Shown here piece after piece: positions 16,914-27,164 of a DNA stretch of 64,000 nt; within the stretch, counting starts at the first letter, position 1, and every line of letters starts with the position of its first letter. A program made the position numbers and the translations under genes. Below the pieces are notes generated by a model. The model searched no databases. It was given only the letters and a program-made list of their open reading frames with translations, and had not been told where the DNA came from. The stretch comes from Nonomuraea basaltis (GTDB lineage: Bacteria > Actinomycetota > Actinomycetes > Streptosporangiales > Streptosporangiaceae), in the NCBI RefSeq assembly GCF_005893125.1, contig NZ_VCJS01000013.1, positions 1 to 64,000 on the forward strand, given 5' to 3'.

Positions 16914-18137
16914 TCAGCTGGGCCGGTTGCCCGTCGGAATCGCGATCTTGGTTTGTGCTCCCTTGGTGAGGTAGTACGTGGTCCACTTCTTGACCATCTC
17001 GTCGAGGAGCCAGGCGGCGGCGGGCACCAGCGGCAGCCCAATCAGACCCTCCCGGAACTGCACCAGTAGCGGCCAAGCGGTCTTGACCACCGGGTCCCAC
17101 AGCGGCTCGCGTCGGATGCCGTTCCAGTCGGCCACCTGGTTGCCGGTGAGGTACCTGGCGAACGCGTTGACGAGAGGCTTGTCGATGCCGCCGGGGCTGG
17201 TCAGCTCCGCGAGCATGTCCCGCAGGATGGCGTTGAGTTCCTTCCCCTCCGGGGTCGGCCCCATATTCCTGGGCAGGACCAGGTCCGACTGGGCGTAGGA
17301 GGAGTCCCAGGTGGCGGGGAGGAACTCGTCCCTGATGCCGAGCATGTGCCCCAGCATCTGCACCGAGTGCAGGTACCCCGCGGCCTCGGTGGAGGAGATA
17401 CGCACCTTCCACTCCCGCATCCCGCGCATGGAGTAGGTCGCCAGGGTGTGCCACGTGACGAGCATGTCCTCCTGGCTGATCGGGATAGGGCCGGACCAGT
17501 GGGGAGACGACTTCAGCAGGTGCCGCACCGCCGCATGCACCAGCCGGGTCTTCACAGACTCGACCACGGCCGTGCCGCCGGCACCCCAGGCGTTCTGTGG
17601 TCTGACCGCGTACGCCAGGATGTTCGTCTTGGCGATCCGGTCTTTCAGATCCGCACCGCCCGCGGAGTAATAGACAGCGCGGGCCTCCTTGGGGATGGAG
17701 GTGGCCAGCATCCCGGCGCCGACAATGGTGAGGACGACGATGTAGTTCCCCTTGAGCGCGTGGAACCGCGCCCCAGCGTCCAGCTTGGTGGGGTCGGCCC
17801 ACGGCGGCAGCTGACGCGCCTGCTCGATGAAGGCCCGCAGATCCTCCGGCAGTCCCGCGGGCAGGGGCTGGTCGTTGCGGTTCCAGTCGTACAGCAGCCG
17901 GTTGACCTCGGGTATGACACCGCGGTCGAACAGTGAGGCGAGGAGCGGATCGGCCACGTCGTCCCACACCCATCGGGGGTCGGCGCCGCTGCCGGAACCC
18001 GCTATCGAACCACTGGCCGGCCAGGTCCAGTCGCCGGACAGGGAGTCCGCCTGGGCTGGGGAGACCATCCCTAACGCGCCGAGCGCTCCCAAGGCGGTGC
18101 CCGAGATCAGTGCCTCGCGCCTGCTCAACTCTGCCAT
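16914..18137 (-). CDS. lcp: Latex-clearing-protein-like heme oxygenase (MpaB/DUF2236 family)
   Basis: The protein has 407 residues, the length of Lcp rubber oxygenases. A Tat-like signal (MAELSRREALISGTALGALG, cleavage after PAQA) directs export. The DUF2236 core includes KTRLVHAAVRHLL (196-208), which in Lcp carries conserved Lys-Thr and Arg near the b-type heme, and TWHTLATYSM, whose His230 is a candidate axial ligand. Lcp cleaves the double bonds of poly(cis-1,4-isoprene) outside the cell. The start at 18137 has GAAGGAG eight bases upstream; the frame extends further but without a signal. It is divergent from a TetR gene, as lcp often is from its repressor. Another MpaB-family oxygenase is the alternative. 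Confidence 0.82.
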   Translation of the reverse strand: MAELSRREALISGTALGALGALGMVSPAQADSLSGDWTWPASGSIAGSGSGADPRWVWDDVADPLLASLFDRGVIPEVNRLLYDWNRNDQPLPAGLPEDLRAFIEQARQLPPWADPTKLDAGARFHALKGNYIVVLTIVGAGMLATSIPKEARAVYYSAGGADLKDRIAKTNILAYAVRPQNAWGAGGTAVVESVKTRLVHAAVRHLLKSSPHWSGPIPISQEDMLVTWHTLATYSMRGMREWKVRISSTEAAGYLHSVQMLGHMLGIRDEFLPATWDSSYAQSDLVLPRNMGPTPEGKELNAILRDMLAELTSPGGIDKPLVNAFARYLTGNQVADWNGIRREPLWDPVVKTAWPLLVQFREGLIGLPLVPAAAWLLDEMVKKWTTYYLTKGAQTKIAIPTGNRPS

Positions 18138-18185
18138 GCTCTGCACTCCTTCGAGGTGGGGGTCCCGCTCAGGCATGCGAAAAAG

Positions 18186-18224
18186 GATGATACAGAGAAA
18201 CAAATCATGAATCTATGTATCATC
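18186..18224. promoter_or_regulatory. Inverted repeat, candidate TetR operator
   Basis: GATGATACA (18186-18194) and TGTATCATC (18216-18224) are perfect 9-bp arms with 21 nt between, centres 30 bp apart. They lie 49 bp upstream of the lcp-like start, between the divergent genes. Confidence 0.5.
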
Positions 18225-18236
18225 ATCAGAGCATAG

Positions 18237-18252
18237 TGTGATGAGCATCACA
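18237..18252. promoter_or_regulatory. CRP-type palindrome TGTGA-N6-TCACA
   Basis: TGTGATGAGCATCACA matches the cAMP-receptor-protein consensus in both half-sites and has 7-bp perfect arms. It lies 38 bp upstream of the TetR start and 100 bp from the lcp-like start. cAMP/CRP-type control of the oxygenase is inferred. Confidence 0.5.
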
Positions 18253-18290
18253 AGACCGCGTTTGAGGCAGAATCCCTACAGGAGGTGATC

Positions 18291-18962
18291 GTGGAATCTG
18301 TGCTGTCCGGATTCATGGCGCTGTCGGACTCGGATTCATTGCTGGAGCGCGCCTATTTCGATGCCGTCGAGCGCGTCGACGACAATGACGAGCTACGGAC
18401 GCGCATCCTTGACGCGGCGTACGAGCAGTTCTGCCGGATGGGCATCAGGCGCTCCACCATAGAAGACGTCGCCCGACTGGCGAAGGTGTCGCGGATCACG
18501 GTCTACCGGCGGTTCGACACCAAGGACACGCTGATCGAACACGTGGTGCGCCGGGAGTTCCGCCGCTATTTCGACCAGTTCCTCATCGACATAGAACAAG
18601 CCGGCACCGCTGCCGACAGGGTGGTGCTGGGCTTCGTGAGCTCATTGCGGGCAATTCGCGGCAACCCGCTGATCGGCGGACTCATCGCCACGGAACCGGA
18701 CCTGCTAGTCCCCTCCATGACGGCTGACGGGGGTCAGACCCTCGCCGCCGTGCGGCATTTCGTCTCCGGTCAGCTTCGCAGCGAGCAACGCGCGGGCAAC
18801 GTGTCGAGCAGCCTTGACGTCGACCTCGTGGCGGAGATGATGGTGCGGATCTCCACCTCTTTCCTGACGATCCCCAGTGCCATCATCAACCTGGATGACG
18901 ACGAGCAACTGGCCGCGGTGGCCCGGCGGTTCCTCGTGCCCATGCTGGAGCCACCAGCCTGA
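18291..18962 (+). CDS. TetR-family repressor next to the Lcp-like oxygenase
   Basis: The protein has 223 residues from GTG 18291, chosen because AGGAGG lies five bases upstream; GTG 18285 overlaps that ribosome site. The HTH is at about 45-75 (GIRRSTIEDVARLAKVSRIT, VYRRFDTKDTLIEHVV). The C-terminal ligand domain is generic. It is divergent from the oxygenase, so it is the likely repressor of that gene and itself; Lcp genes are commonly paired with TetR regulators. Confidence 0.9.
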   Translation: MESVLSGFMALSDSDSLLERAYFDAVERVDDNDELRTRILDAAYEQFCRMGIRRSTIEDVARLAKVSRITVYRRFDTKDTLIEHVVRREFRRYFDQFLIDIEQAGTAADRVVLGFVSSLRAIRGNPLIGGLIATEPDLLVPSMTADGGQTLAAVRHFVSGQLRSEQRAGNVSSSLDVDLVAEMMVRISTSFLTIPSAIINLDDDEQLAAVARRFLVPMLEPPA

Positions 18963-18975
18963 GCTTTAGTGGCGC

Positions 18976-19200
18976 GCCGGCTTCCCGAGGCTGACGTGCG
19001 AGCCGTCGCCGGCAGATGCTGGCGGCGTCCGACTTACGCGGCCCCGGACGGGTGGAATGGCCTTGATCAGTGGCATGAGCTGGGTGAGGTCACTGCGGTG
19101 CCGCCGGTCAGACAGACGGCCGGGGGATCCCGGTGCCGTCAGTGATGACGTGGTGTTTCACGCCCGGCTTGGCACGGCCGACTGGACTCGGACCGGTTGT
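18976..19200 (-). pseudogene. IS5-type transposase remnant, C-terminal half
   Basis: On the minus strand a frame reads [21 protein letters not shown] and then, after a one-base frameshift, LTQLMPLIKAIPPVRGRV. These are hallmarks of the catalytic half of IS5-family transposases (GSKHHL-D-G-GIPL, DVTQLIPLLEAIPPVRG). No start, several stops and no terminal repeats are visible. It overlaps the 3' end of the Lrp gene. A matching N-terminal half lies at 21880-22046 in the same orientation. Confidence 0.7.
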
Positions 19201-20014
19201 GGGCCGCCTTTGAGCACCCGAAACCCGGGTCAGGAGTCGCCTCGACGGGATTGGACCAGATGTCGGGTGGCACGGTGCCGACGGACCTGCCGTAGGGGTC
19301 GAGGAGGCGGCCGAGCAGCTTGTCGTGCCGCAGGGTGATCACCCGCTCGGCGATGTCCAGGCTGGGATGGGCGATGGCGAGCTGGGTTTCGAAGCGGAGC
19401 ACGTCTTCGACGGAGTGCAGGCTGGCCTGCAGGATGAGATTGTGCGGGCCGCTGATCGCGGCGCAGTTGCGGGTCTCCGGGAGCCGGATCAGGGCGTGGC
19501 CGATGTCCGGCACGTCAAGGGTCGGGAGCTTGGCCCAGAAGGTGACGGCGACCGGCCAGCCCTCCAGCGGGCGGGCGAAGTCGCAACGAAAGCGCAGTAA
19601 GCCGAGCCGGGTGAGCCGGTCGAGGCGGCGCTTGACGGTGGAGGAGCTGGTGTCGAGGGCGGCGGCCAGGTCGCTGGTGGCCACGGTGGCCAGCAGGTCC
19701 TGGGTCCCGGCCGACCGCTCCAGGGTGAGCACGTGTGGGCGGCCGCTCAGCGCGCGGGCCACGGCGGCGGCCGCCCCGGCGGCGCATTCGATGTCGACGA
19801 AGGCGACGCAGACCTGCTCGAACAGCCGGGGCCCTGGTGAGACGCCGATCCAGGCCTCCCCGCATTCGGTCAGACGGCTCCAGCGCCTGGCCGCGGTGAC
19901 CGGGTCCACGCCGAGGGCGCGGCCGAGGTCGGTCCACGAGGCCCTGGGCCGCAACTGCAGGGCGTGGATGAGCGCGAGATCGTCCTCACCCAGCCGTCTG
20001 ACGCTATCCTGCAT
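19139..20014 (-). CDS. Lrp/AsnC-family regulator with two Lrp modules
   Basis: The protein has 291 residues, containing two HTH/AsnC units as in long actinobacterial Lrp proteins: [19 protein letters not shown] at the N-terminus and [20 protein letters not shown] near 120-140. It is divergent from the lactate monooxygenase gene, 114 bp apart, and probably controls it. The last 35 or so residues (after VPPDIWS) run into transposase-derived sequence, so the native C-terminus was probably replaced; the ligand-binding part looks complete. Confidence 0.85.
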   Translation of the reverse strand: MQDSVRRLGEDDLALIHALQLRPRASWTDLGRALGVDPVTAARRWSRLTECGEAWIGVSPGPRLFEQVCVAFVDIECAAGAAAAVARALSGRPHVLTLERSAGTQDLLATVATSDLAAALDTSSSTVKRRLDRLTRLGLLRFRCDFARPLEGWPVAVTFWAKLPTLDVPDIGHALIRLPETRNCAAISGPHNLILQASLHSVEDVLRFETQLAIAHPSLDIAERVITLRHDKLLGRLLDPYGRSVGTVPPDIWSNPVEATPDPGFGCSKAAHNRSESSRPCQAGRETPRHH

Positions 20015-20128
20015 TCACACCTGCTTTGGCGCGAGATCCCTGCGTTTCAGTGCTTCACTCCGCCCGGTCTTCCACACTGGGCAAAGGTGCGGTGCACCTG
20101 CGGAATCGGCGATCGGAAGGGTGACCCC

Positions 20129-21307
20129 ATGGGACAGGCGTTCGGCTCCTACCAGGAGGAGATCTACCTCAACGGACTGGGCGGCGTCATGCCGCGCTTC
20201 CCCATGACCTACGCGGACCTGGAGTCCCGGGCTCAGGCCACGCTGCCGGCCTCGGTGTGGAACTACGTCGCCGGCGGAGCCGGGGACGAGCGCACCCAGC
20301 GGGCCAACACCACCGCGTTCGACCGCTGGGGGCTGGTTCCGCGGATGTTCGTCGGCGCCGCCGAACGGGACCTGTCCGTCGAGTTGTTCGGGATGACCCT
20401 GCCTTCACCGCTGTTCCTGGCCCCGATCGGCGTCATCGGCCTGTGCGCCCAGGACGGCCACGGCGACCTGGCAACAGCCCGGGCCGCAGCCCGCACCGGT
20501 GTCCCGATGGTCGCCTCCACCCTGTCAGTCGACCCGCTGGAGTCTGTCGCCGCCGAATTCGGTGAGACCCCTGGTTTCTTCCAGCTCTACACGCCCAAAG
20601 ACCGGGACCTGGCCGCGAGCCTCGTACACCGCGCCGAAAAAGCCGGCTACCGGGGCATCGTGGTCACCCTCGACACGTGGATCACCGGCTGGCGCCCCCG
20701 CGACCTGGCCGCCTCCAACTTCCCGCAATTGCGTGGCCACTGCCTGGCCAACTACACCAGTGATCCCGTCTTCCGCGCCGGTCTGGGGACCACCCCCGAG
20801 CAGGACCCGCAGACAGCCGTACTGCGCTGGGTCCAGGTCTTCGGCAATCCGCTCACTTGGGACGATCTGCCGTGGCTGCGCTCACTCACGAACCTGCCGC
20901 TGATCGTCAAGGGCATATGCCACCCCGAGGACGCACGCCGCGCCAGGGACGGCGGGGTGGACGGTATCTACTGCTCCAACCACGGCGGCCGCCAGGCCAA
21001 CGGTGGCCTGCCAGCCCTCGACTGCCTGCCCGCGGTCGTCGAGGCCGCCGACGGGTTGCCCGTGTTCTTCGACTCCGGCATCCGCAGCGGCGCCGATGTC
21101 GTCAAGGCCCTCGCCCTGGGTGCCACCGCCGTCGGGATCGGCCGCCCCTACGCCTACGGCCTGGCCCTGGGCGGCAGTGACGGCATCGTCCACGTGCTGC
21201 GCTCGCTGCTGGCCGAGGCCGACCTTCTCATGGCCGTCGACGGCTACCCCACTCTGCGGCACCTCACCACCGAAGCCCTCCGCCCCCTCGCAGAAGGAGC
21301 GCGCTGA
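20129..21307 (+). CDS. Lactate 2-monooxygenase (FMN-dependent)
   Basis: The protein has 392 residues, close to the 394 of the mycobacterial enzyme, and similar throughout ([47 protein letters not shown]). The FMN alpha-hydroxy-acid oxidase fold has Lys261 ([11 protein letters not shown]) and the active-site His285 and Arg288 in [13 protein letters not shown]. It converts L-lactate and O2 to acetate, CO2 and water in the cytoplasm. ATG 20129 has GGAAGG eight bases upstream. Lactate is also a product of the L-fuconate cleavage route hinted at later in the window, but a link is speculative. Confidence 0.92.
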   Translation: MGQAFGSYQEEIYLNGLGGVMPRFPMTYADLESRAQATLPASVWNYVAGGAGDERTQRANTTAFDRWGLVPRMFVGAAERDLSVELFGMTLPSPLFLAPIGVIGLCAQDGHGDLATARAAARTGVPMVASTLSVDPLESVAAEFGETPGFFQLYTPKDRDLAASLVHRAEKAGYRGIVVTLDTWITGWRPRDLAASNFPQLRGHCLANYTSDPVFRAGLGTTPEQDPQTAVLRWVQVFGNPLTWDDLPWLRSLTNLPLIVKGICHPEDARRARDGGVDGIYCSNHGGRQANGGLPALDCLPAVVEAADGLPVFFDSGIRSGADVVKALALGATAVGIGRPYAYGLALGGSDGIVHVLRSLLAEADLLMAVDGYPTLRHLTTEALRPLAEGAR

Positions 21308-21614
21308 ACATCTGTTTGAGCAGATGGTGCGACGTCGCACCACCGATCCGGCCCGGCTGCGCGGCGATGGGGGTGCGGGTCGCCGTAACCGAGGTCCGCC
21401 ATGCCTGCCACTCGGCGTCCCGGCCGGGTAGCCACAGCGGGGCCACGCGACCGCGGCCTTCGTCCAGCTCGGCGTCAGGCTCGGGCATTCTGTCTGGGTG
21501 GCGTCGGATCCAGTGTTCGAGGAGGTCCGAGCTAACCCCGAGCATCGCGGCAATGCGCGCCCGCCCCTGGTAGCGGGGGCGGGCGGCTATCGCCGGCTGC
21601 TGCTCAGGCTGCAT
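21264..21614 (-). CDS. Small HTH-like protein of unknown function
   Basis: A 116-residue frame begins [20 protein letters not shown] and contains a helix-turn-helix-like part ([19 protein letters not shown]) followed by [17 protein letters not shown]. This resembles small DNA-binding accessory proteins on actinomycete integrated elements. Its start overlaps the stop of the upstream Cys-rich frame by 11 bp, and its end overlaps the lactate monooxygenase 3' end by 44 bp. It may be a leftover of a mobile element. Confidence 0.4.
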   Translation of the reverse strand: MQPEQQPAIAARPRYQGRARIAAMLGVSSDLLEHWIRRHPDRMPEPDAELDEGRGRVAPLWLPGRDAEWQAWRTSVTATRTPIAAQPGRIGGATSHHLLKQMFSALLLRGGGGLRW

Positions 21615-21750
21615 GGGTGGCCGCCTGGGACGCACCGTTGTCCTGGCGGGCCTTGCACGGGCATCGGTCAGTGCAGAACTGCGGGTGGTGGCCGGTGCCC
21701 GTGCTGTCGTAGTTGGCGGGGGAAGGGACGGGGTGCGGCGATGTGACCCG
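21604..21750 (-). other. Cys-rich open-frame tail upstream of the HTH gene
   Basis: The frame reads ANYDSTGTGHHPQFCTDRCP then [17 protein letters not shown] and stops inside the next gene. The C-x4-C-P-C spacing and coupling to the HTH frame look protein-like. The true start is unclear because the frame continues into degraded transposase sequence. Confidence 0.3.
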
Positions 21751-21879
21751 CCTCGATCCACCCCCGTTCCAGGCGAGGCCCCTCGGGGTGCGGGCGCGCC
21801 ACTCGACCAGCACCGGGCGGCTCGCCCGGCGGCGCGGCGCAGCACCCGGGCCGCGCCGTTGAGCTGGTCGACGTCGGTG

Positions 21880-22046
21880 TTGTGGGTCAGCTCGATGCCC
21901 AGTTGCTCGAAGATGCCTTCCTTGGCCCCGGCGGACAAGTAGTAGACGGTCGTGCGCGGTGGGAAGTCGTGGGACAGGCACTTCCAGGCGATGCCGGCGG
22001 CGGGGGCGAGGGCAGGCCGGGCGTCGCTGCTTGGCAGCGTGGCCAT
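21880..22046 (-). pseudogene. IS5-type transposase remnant, N-terminal half
   Basis: The frame MATLPSSDARPAL, then AAGIAWKCLSHDFPPRTTVYY and GIFEQLGIEL matches the start of IS5-family transposases (G-W--LPHDFPPW-TVY). It fuses downstream into unrelated codons. Same strand as, and 5' of, the C-terminal half at 18976-19200. The rest of 21615-22253 has no other gene I can support. Confidence 0.6.
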
Positions 22047-22253
22047 GCTGCTGATCCCCTTCACCGCGTCCTGCCGGCCGAGGCCGTGCACGCGTCCCGG
22101 GTGCCGGCCGTGGTGGCGTGCGGGCTGATCATGAGCCAGGCCGGGACGCACGTGAAGGGCTGCGGAACGTCGGCCGGCTCATGGCTTCGCCGCAACCGGT
22201 CACCGGTCGCGGCGAAGCGCGTAGGGTTGAGGTCTGCTTGGGGCGCCGGGTTT

Positions 22254-25100
22254 TCACACGCCCGTAATAGTCCATTGGTTGTTGGTGTTGTTGTTCGGCG
22301 TCCACATGGCCACGGTGGAGCCGGCGGTGCTGTTGCCCATACCGTCGAGGGCCGTGCCGGTGCCGCGGTTGATGATCTGGTAGCGGCCGTTGCCCATGTT
22401 GTTGAGGCGCCACTGCTGGTTGTTGCCGCCGCCCCACGCCGCCTGCCTGGCGTTGGCGCCGTTGGCGGTGTTGCCCCAACTGTCGGCGACCATGCCGTTG
22501 GTGCGGTTGACGATGCGGTACCACCCCCCGCCCAGGTCCACGAGCTGCCACTGCAGGTTGGTGCTGCCGTCCCAGTTCCATTGCTTGAGGTTCGACCCGG
22601 AGGCGACATTCCCGCCGCTGTCCAGCGCCAGACCGGTGGTGACATTGATGATCCGCACGTAGCTCGTCGGCGCGGGGCCGGACCCGGTCATGCGGTACGT
22701 ACGACCGGCTTGGCCGGTCAGTCTGATGACGTCGCTCTCGGGTTTGTCGACGCTGACGGTACCGCCGGTCGTCGTGTCGACCACCTGGTAGGTTCCGGCG
22801 AACATCCGGCTGCGTACGTTGACCGTCCCGTCACGGTCGAACCTGAGGAGGATCTCGGTGGCCCCGCCGGAGCTCCACGTCGCGTCCACGGTGTAGCCGC
22901 CGCGCCCCCGAAGACCCTGCACCTTCCCGCTCGGCCAGGCCGCCGGCAGCGCCGGCAGCACGTGCAGCTCGCCGTTGTGGCTCTGCAGCAGCATCTCGGC
23001 GATGCCGGATGTCGCCCCGAAGTTACCGTCGATCTGGAACGGCGGGTGCAGGTCGAACATGTTCGGCGCGAGCCGGGCCGTCGTCACGAGGGCGCGGATC
23101 AGGGCGTGCGCCCGCGTGCCCTCCTCCATCCGCGCCCAGTAGTTGATCTTCCAGGCCAGCGACCAGCCGGTCCCGTCGTCACCGCGCAGTTCGAGGGTCC
23201 GCCGCGCGGCGGTGTACAGCGCGGGGGTGCCGCGCTTGGTGATCTGGTTGCTGGGGTGCAGGCCGTAGAGGTGGGAGATGTGCCGGTGGTTCGGCTCGGT
23301 CTCGACCCAGTCGTACAGCCACTCCTGGATGTTGCCGCGTGACCCGGTCTTCATCGGGGGGAGCCGGTCCCGGGCGGCCAGGACCTGCGCCCGGAAGCTT
23401 GCGTCCGTGCTGAGGAGTTCGCTGGCCTTGGCGCAGCCGTTGAACAGGTCCCGCAGGATCTGGTTGTCCATCGTGGGGCCGGCGCACACGCTGACGCCCG
23501 CGTGGTGGGTCAGTTCCGGGGAGTTCGACGGGTTCGTGACCAGATACCCCAGGCTTGGCTCCTGCACGAGAGTCTCCAGGAAGAACTGCGCCGCCCCCTT
23601 CATGGCCGGGTAGTACTGCCGGAGGAACTCGAGGTCGCCGGTGAAGAGGTAGTGGTCCCAGATCATGGTGGCCAGCCATGCGCCGCCGGTCTGCCACATG
23701 CCCCAGGTCGCGCCGTCGACGACCGAGCTGCCCCGCCACCCGTCGGTGTTGTGGTGGGTCACCCAGCCGCCGGCGTTGTACTGCACCCGGGCCGTGCGGG
23801 CGCCGCTGACCGTGAGATCGTTGATCATCCGGAACACCGGCTCGTAGCACTCCGACAGGTTCGTCGTGTCGGTCGGCCAGTAGTTCATGGGCAGGTTGGC
23901 GTTGAGGGTGTACTTCGAGTCCCAGGACGGGGTCAGCGAGTCGTTCCAGATGCCCTGCAGGTTGGCGGGCTGGGTGCCCGGACGCGAGGAGGAGATCAGC
24001 AGGTAACGGCCGTACTGGAACAGCAACGCCGAGAACTGCGGGTCGTTGCTGTTCGCGTGCTGCGCGATCCGTACGTCGGTCGGCTGGTCGGCCGCCGCGG
24101 TGCGGCCGAGGTCGAGCGTCGTGCGCCCGGACAACCGCTGGTAGTCGGCGACGTGCCGGCCACGCAGGTCGTCGTAGGTTCTGGTGACGGCGGCGTTGAG
24201 GTGGCGCGACGCGATGCCCTGGTAGTCGCCGCTGACGTCCTTGTAGTTCACGTAGCTGGAGCCGATGGAGATCAGCACCGTCACGCTGTCGGCGGCCCTC
24301 ACCTGCAGCGTGCCGCCGGAGCTGCTGACACTGCCGCCTTCGGCGACGGCCCGGGCCAGTGCCAGGAACCTGACTTTGCCGGACAGGCCCCTCTGGTCGC
24401 CGGAAATGCCGTCCAGCGCCACCGTCGTGCCGTCCGGACTGGACCGCGTCGTCCGCTGCGGGCTGTCGAACGTCGCGGAGAATGTGATGGAGCCGGGCCT
24501 GTCAGCGGTCAGGCGGAGGGCGATCACCTGATCCGGCGCGCTCGCGAGCACCTCGCGCTGATACCGCACGCCGTTCTGCAGGTACGTCACCGTCGTGGCG
24601 GCAGTGGTCAGATCCAGCCAGCGGTTGTATTCCGAGACGCCGGTGGCGCTGCCGAAGGTCAGTCGCAGATTGCCCACGGGCTGGTACGCCAGCTGAGCCG
24701 AAGGGTTGCCCAGCATGTTCTGGTCGATCAGGCTCTGGGCCTGGCTCCACTGGTTCTGGAAGACCAGCTGCCGGATCTGCGGCAGCGCCGCCGCACCCCT
24801 CGTGTTGCTCTGGTCGTACGGCCCACCGGCCCAGATGGTGTCCTCGTTGAGCTGCAGCCGCTCGGTGTCGACGTTGCCGAACACCATGGCGCCCAGGCGA
24901 CCGTTTCCGATCGGAAGCGCACGCAGCCAGTCCGTACCGGCGCTTGCGTCGTACCACAGCGCCAGATCGTTCGCGGCGCGCACCTCCGGAGGCGCCACCG
25001 ACGCGGCCCGGGCAGCCGCCGTCCATTGCCCCGGCACCAGCGCAGCTCCAGCTCCGACCGCGCCGAATCTCAGCACTTGTCTTCGCGATAAATCAGCCAT
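22254..25100 (-). CDS. Secreted GH95 alpha-L-fucosidase with ricin-type lectin tail
   Basis: The protein has 948 residues. A Tat-type signal (MADLSRRQVLRFGAVGAGAA) is followed by the GH95 N-terminal beta-domain (ALPIGNGRLGAMVFGNVDTE, LNEDTIWAGGPYD) and the (alpha/alpha)6 barrel. The Asn-x-Asn pair (N400, N402 in LNANLPMNYWP), the candidate acid Glu529 (NPSNSPEL) and Asp691 (QIDGNFG) fit the AfcA catalytic set. GH95 removes alpha-1,2-linked L-fucose or alpha-L-galactose. Residues about 820-948 form a three-repeat ricin-like module that is clearly different from the CBM13 copies elsewhere here. GGAGA precedes the ATG. Confidence 0.93.
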   Translation of the reverse strand: MADLSRRQVLRFGAVGAGAALVPGQWTAAARAASVAPPEVRAANDLALWYDASAGTDWLRALPIGNGRLGAMVFGNVDTERLQLNEDTIWAGGPYDQSNTRGAAALPQIRQLVFQNQWSQAQSLIDQNMLGNPSAQLAYQPVGNLRLTFGSATGVSEYNRWLDLTTAATTVTYLQNGVRYQREVLASAPDQVIALRLTADRPGSITFSATFDSPQRTTRSSPDGTTVALDGISGDQRGLSGKVRFLALARAVAEGGSVSSSGGTLQVRAADSVTVLISIGSSYVNYKDVSGDYQGIASRHLNAAVTRTYDDLRGRHVADYQRLSGRTTLDLGRTAAADQPTDVRIAQHANSNDPQFSALLFQYGRYLLISSSRPGTQPANLQGIWNDSLTPSWDSKYTLNANLPMNYWPTDTTNLSECYEPVFRMINDLTVSGARTARVQYNAGGWVTHHNTDGWRGSSVVDGATWGMWQTGGAWLATMIWDHYLFTGDLEFLRQYYPAMKGAAQFFLETLVQEPSLGYLVTNPSNSPELTHHAGVSVCAGPTMDNQILRDLFNGCAKASELLSTDASFRAQVLAARDRLPPMKTGSRGNIQEWLYDWVETEPNHRHISHLYGLHPSNQITKRGTPALYTAARRTLELRGDDGTGWSLAWKINYWARMEEGTRAHALIRALVTTARLAPNMFDLHPPFQIDGNFGATSGIAEMLLQSHNGELHVLPALPAAWPSGKVQGLRGRGGYTVDATWSSGGATEILLRFDRDGTVNVRSRMFAGTYQVVDTTTGGTVSVDKPESDVIRLTGQAGRTYRMTGSGPAPTSYVRIINVTTGLALDSGGNVASGSNLKQWNWDGSTNLQWQLVDLGGGWYRIVNRTNGMVADSWGNTANGANARQAAWGGGNNQQWRLNNMGNGRYQIINRGTGTALDGMGNSTAGSTVAMWTPNNNTNNQWTITGV

Positions 25101-25206
25101 TTCGGTTCTCCAAGCCTATGGGGGTTGCGGGCGGACGGCCTCCGTTGGGTACGACCACGCGCCTGTTCCGGCGGTATGAGGAGGATCGGCAGGATGAGGG
25201 CGTCAA

Positions 25207-25287
25207 GAACCACCGCCGCCGGTGAACTGCCACCAGTTCACGTTGAACAGGTAGCCGCTTGCGCTGGTGAACCTGAGGTAAAGATCG
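25207..25287 (-). pseudogene. Orphan C-terminal tail of a CBM6 domain
   Basis: The minus strand encodes DLYLRFTSASGYLFNVNWWQ then FTGGGGS and a stop. This is the typical last strand of CBM6 modules (LYLRF-G--LFN-NWFQF). A stop lies two codons upstream, so only the tail of a deleted hydrolase gene remains. Confidence 0.6.
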
Positions 25288-25300
25288 GTTCACCTCACTC

Positions 25301-25330
25301 ATCGCCGGGGCGATGAGTCGCCCCGGCGAT
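25301..25330 (-). terminator. Strong hairpin after the CE1-like esterase
   Basis: A perfect 13-bp stem (ATCGCCGGGGCGA and its complement) closes a 4-nt loop, 33 bp after the esterase stop. There is no U-tract, as is common in high-GC actinomycetes. Confidence 0.7.
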
Positions 25331-25362
25331 GGCGCGTCGTCAGCTGTCACAGGCTGTCAGCG

Positions 25363-26870
<1,508 letters not shown>

Positions 26871-26932
26871 TCAATGCCGCAATAATCGCATCTCCTTTCT
26901 TCCGGGCAGCTGGAGGCGACGGTGCAGCGGAG

Positions 26933-26960
26933 CAAATATGATCGTGACTAGACCTGTCAA
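26933..26960 (-). promoter_or_regulatory. Promoter of the CE1-like esterase
   Basis: On the minus strand TTGACA (26960-26955), 16 nt, TATTTG (26938-26933). The flanks GCCTTGACAGG and TATTTGCT nearly match the GH54 promoter at 34148-34175. The rest of 26719-27164 holds a degenerate CGAATCGGTTCG (27083-27094) and no gene. Confidence 0.55.
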
Positions 26961-27164
26961 GGCCCGGCCTGTTCGACGTTGGGGGCACTCGCCTGAGGCG
27001 CCCCGTCGATCCTGCGTCTGGCCAGGGGAAGGCCGTGGTCACCACAGACGTGCCGCGATGAAACTTTCATGGTCCGTCAATCGAATCGGTTCGCATGATC
27101 AAGCCAAGCGGCCACCCCTGCCCTGCCCGGGCGGGGCGGCCGGTCTCACGGGATGCGTCCGGTG

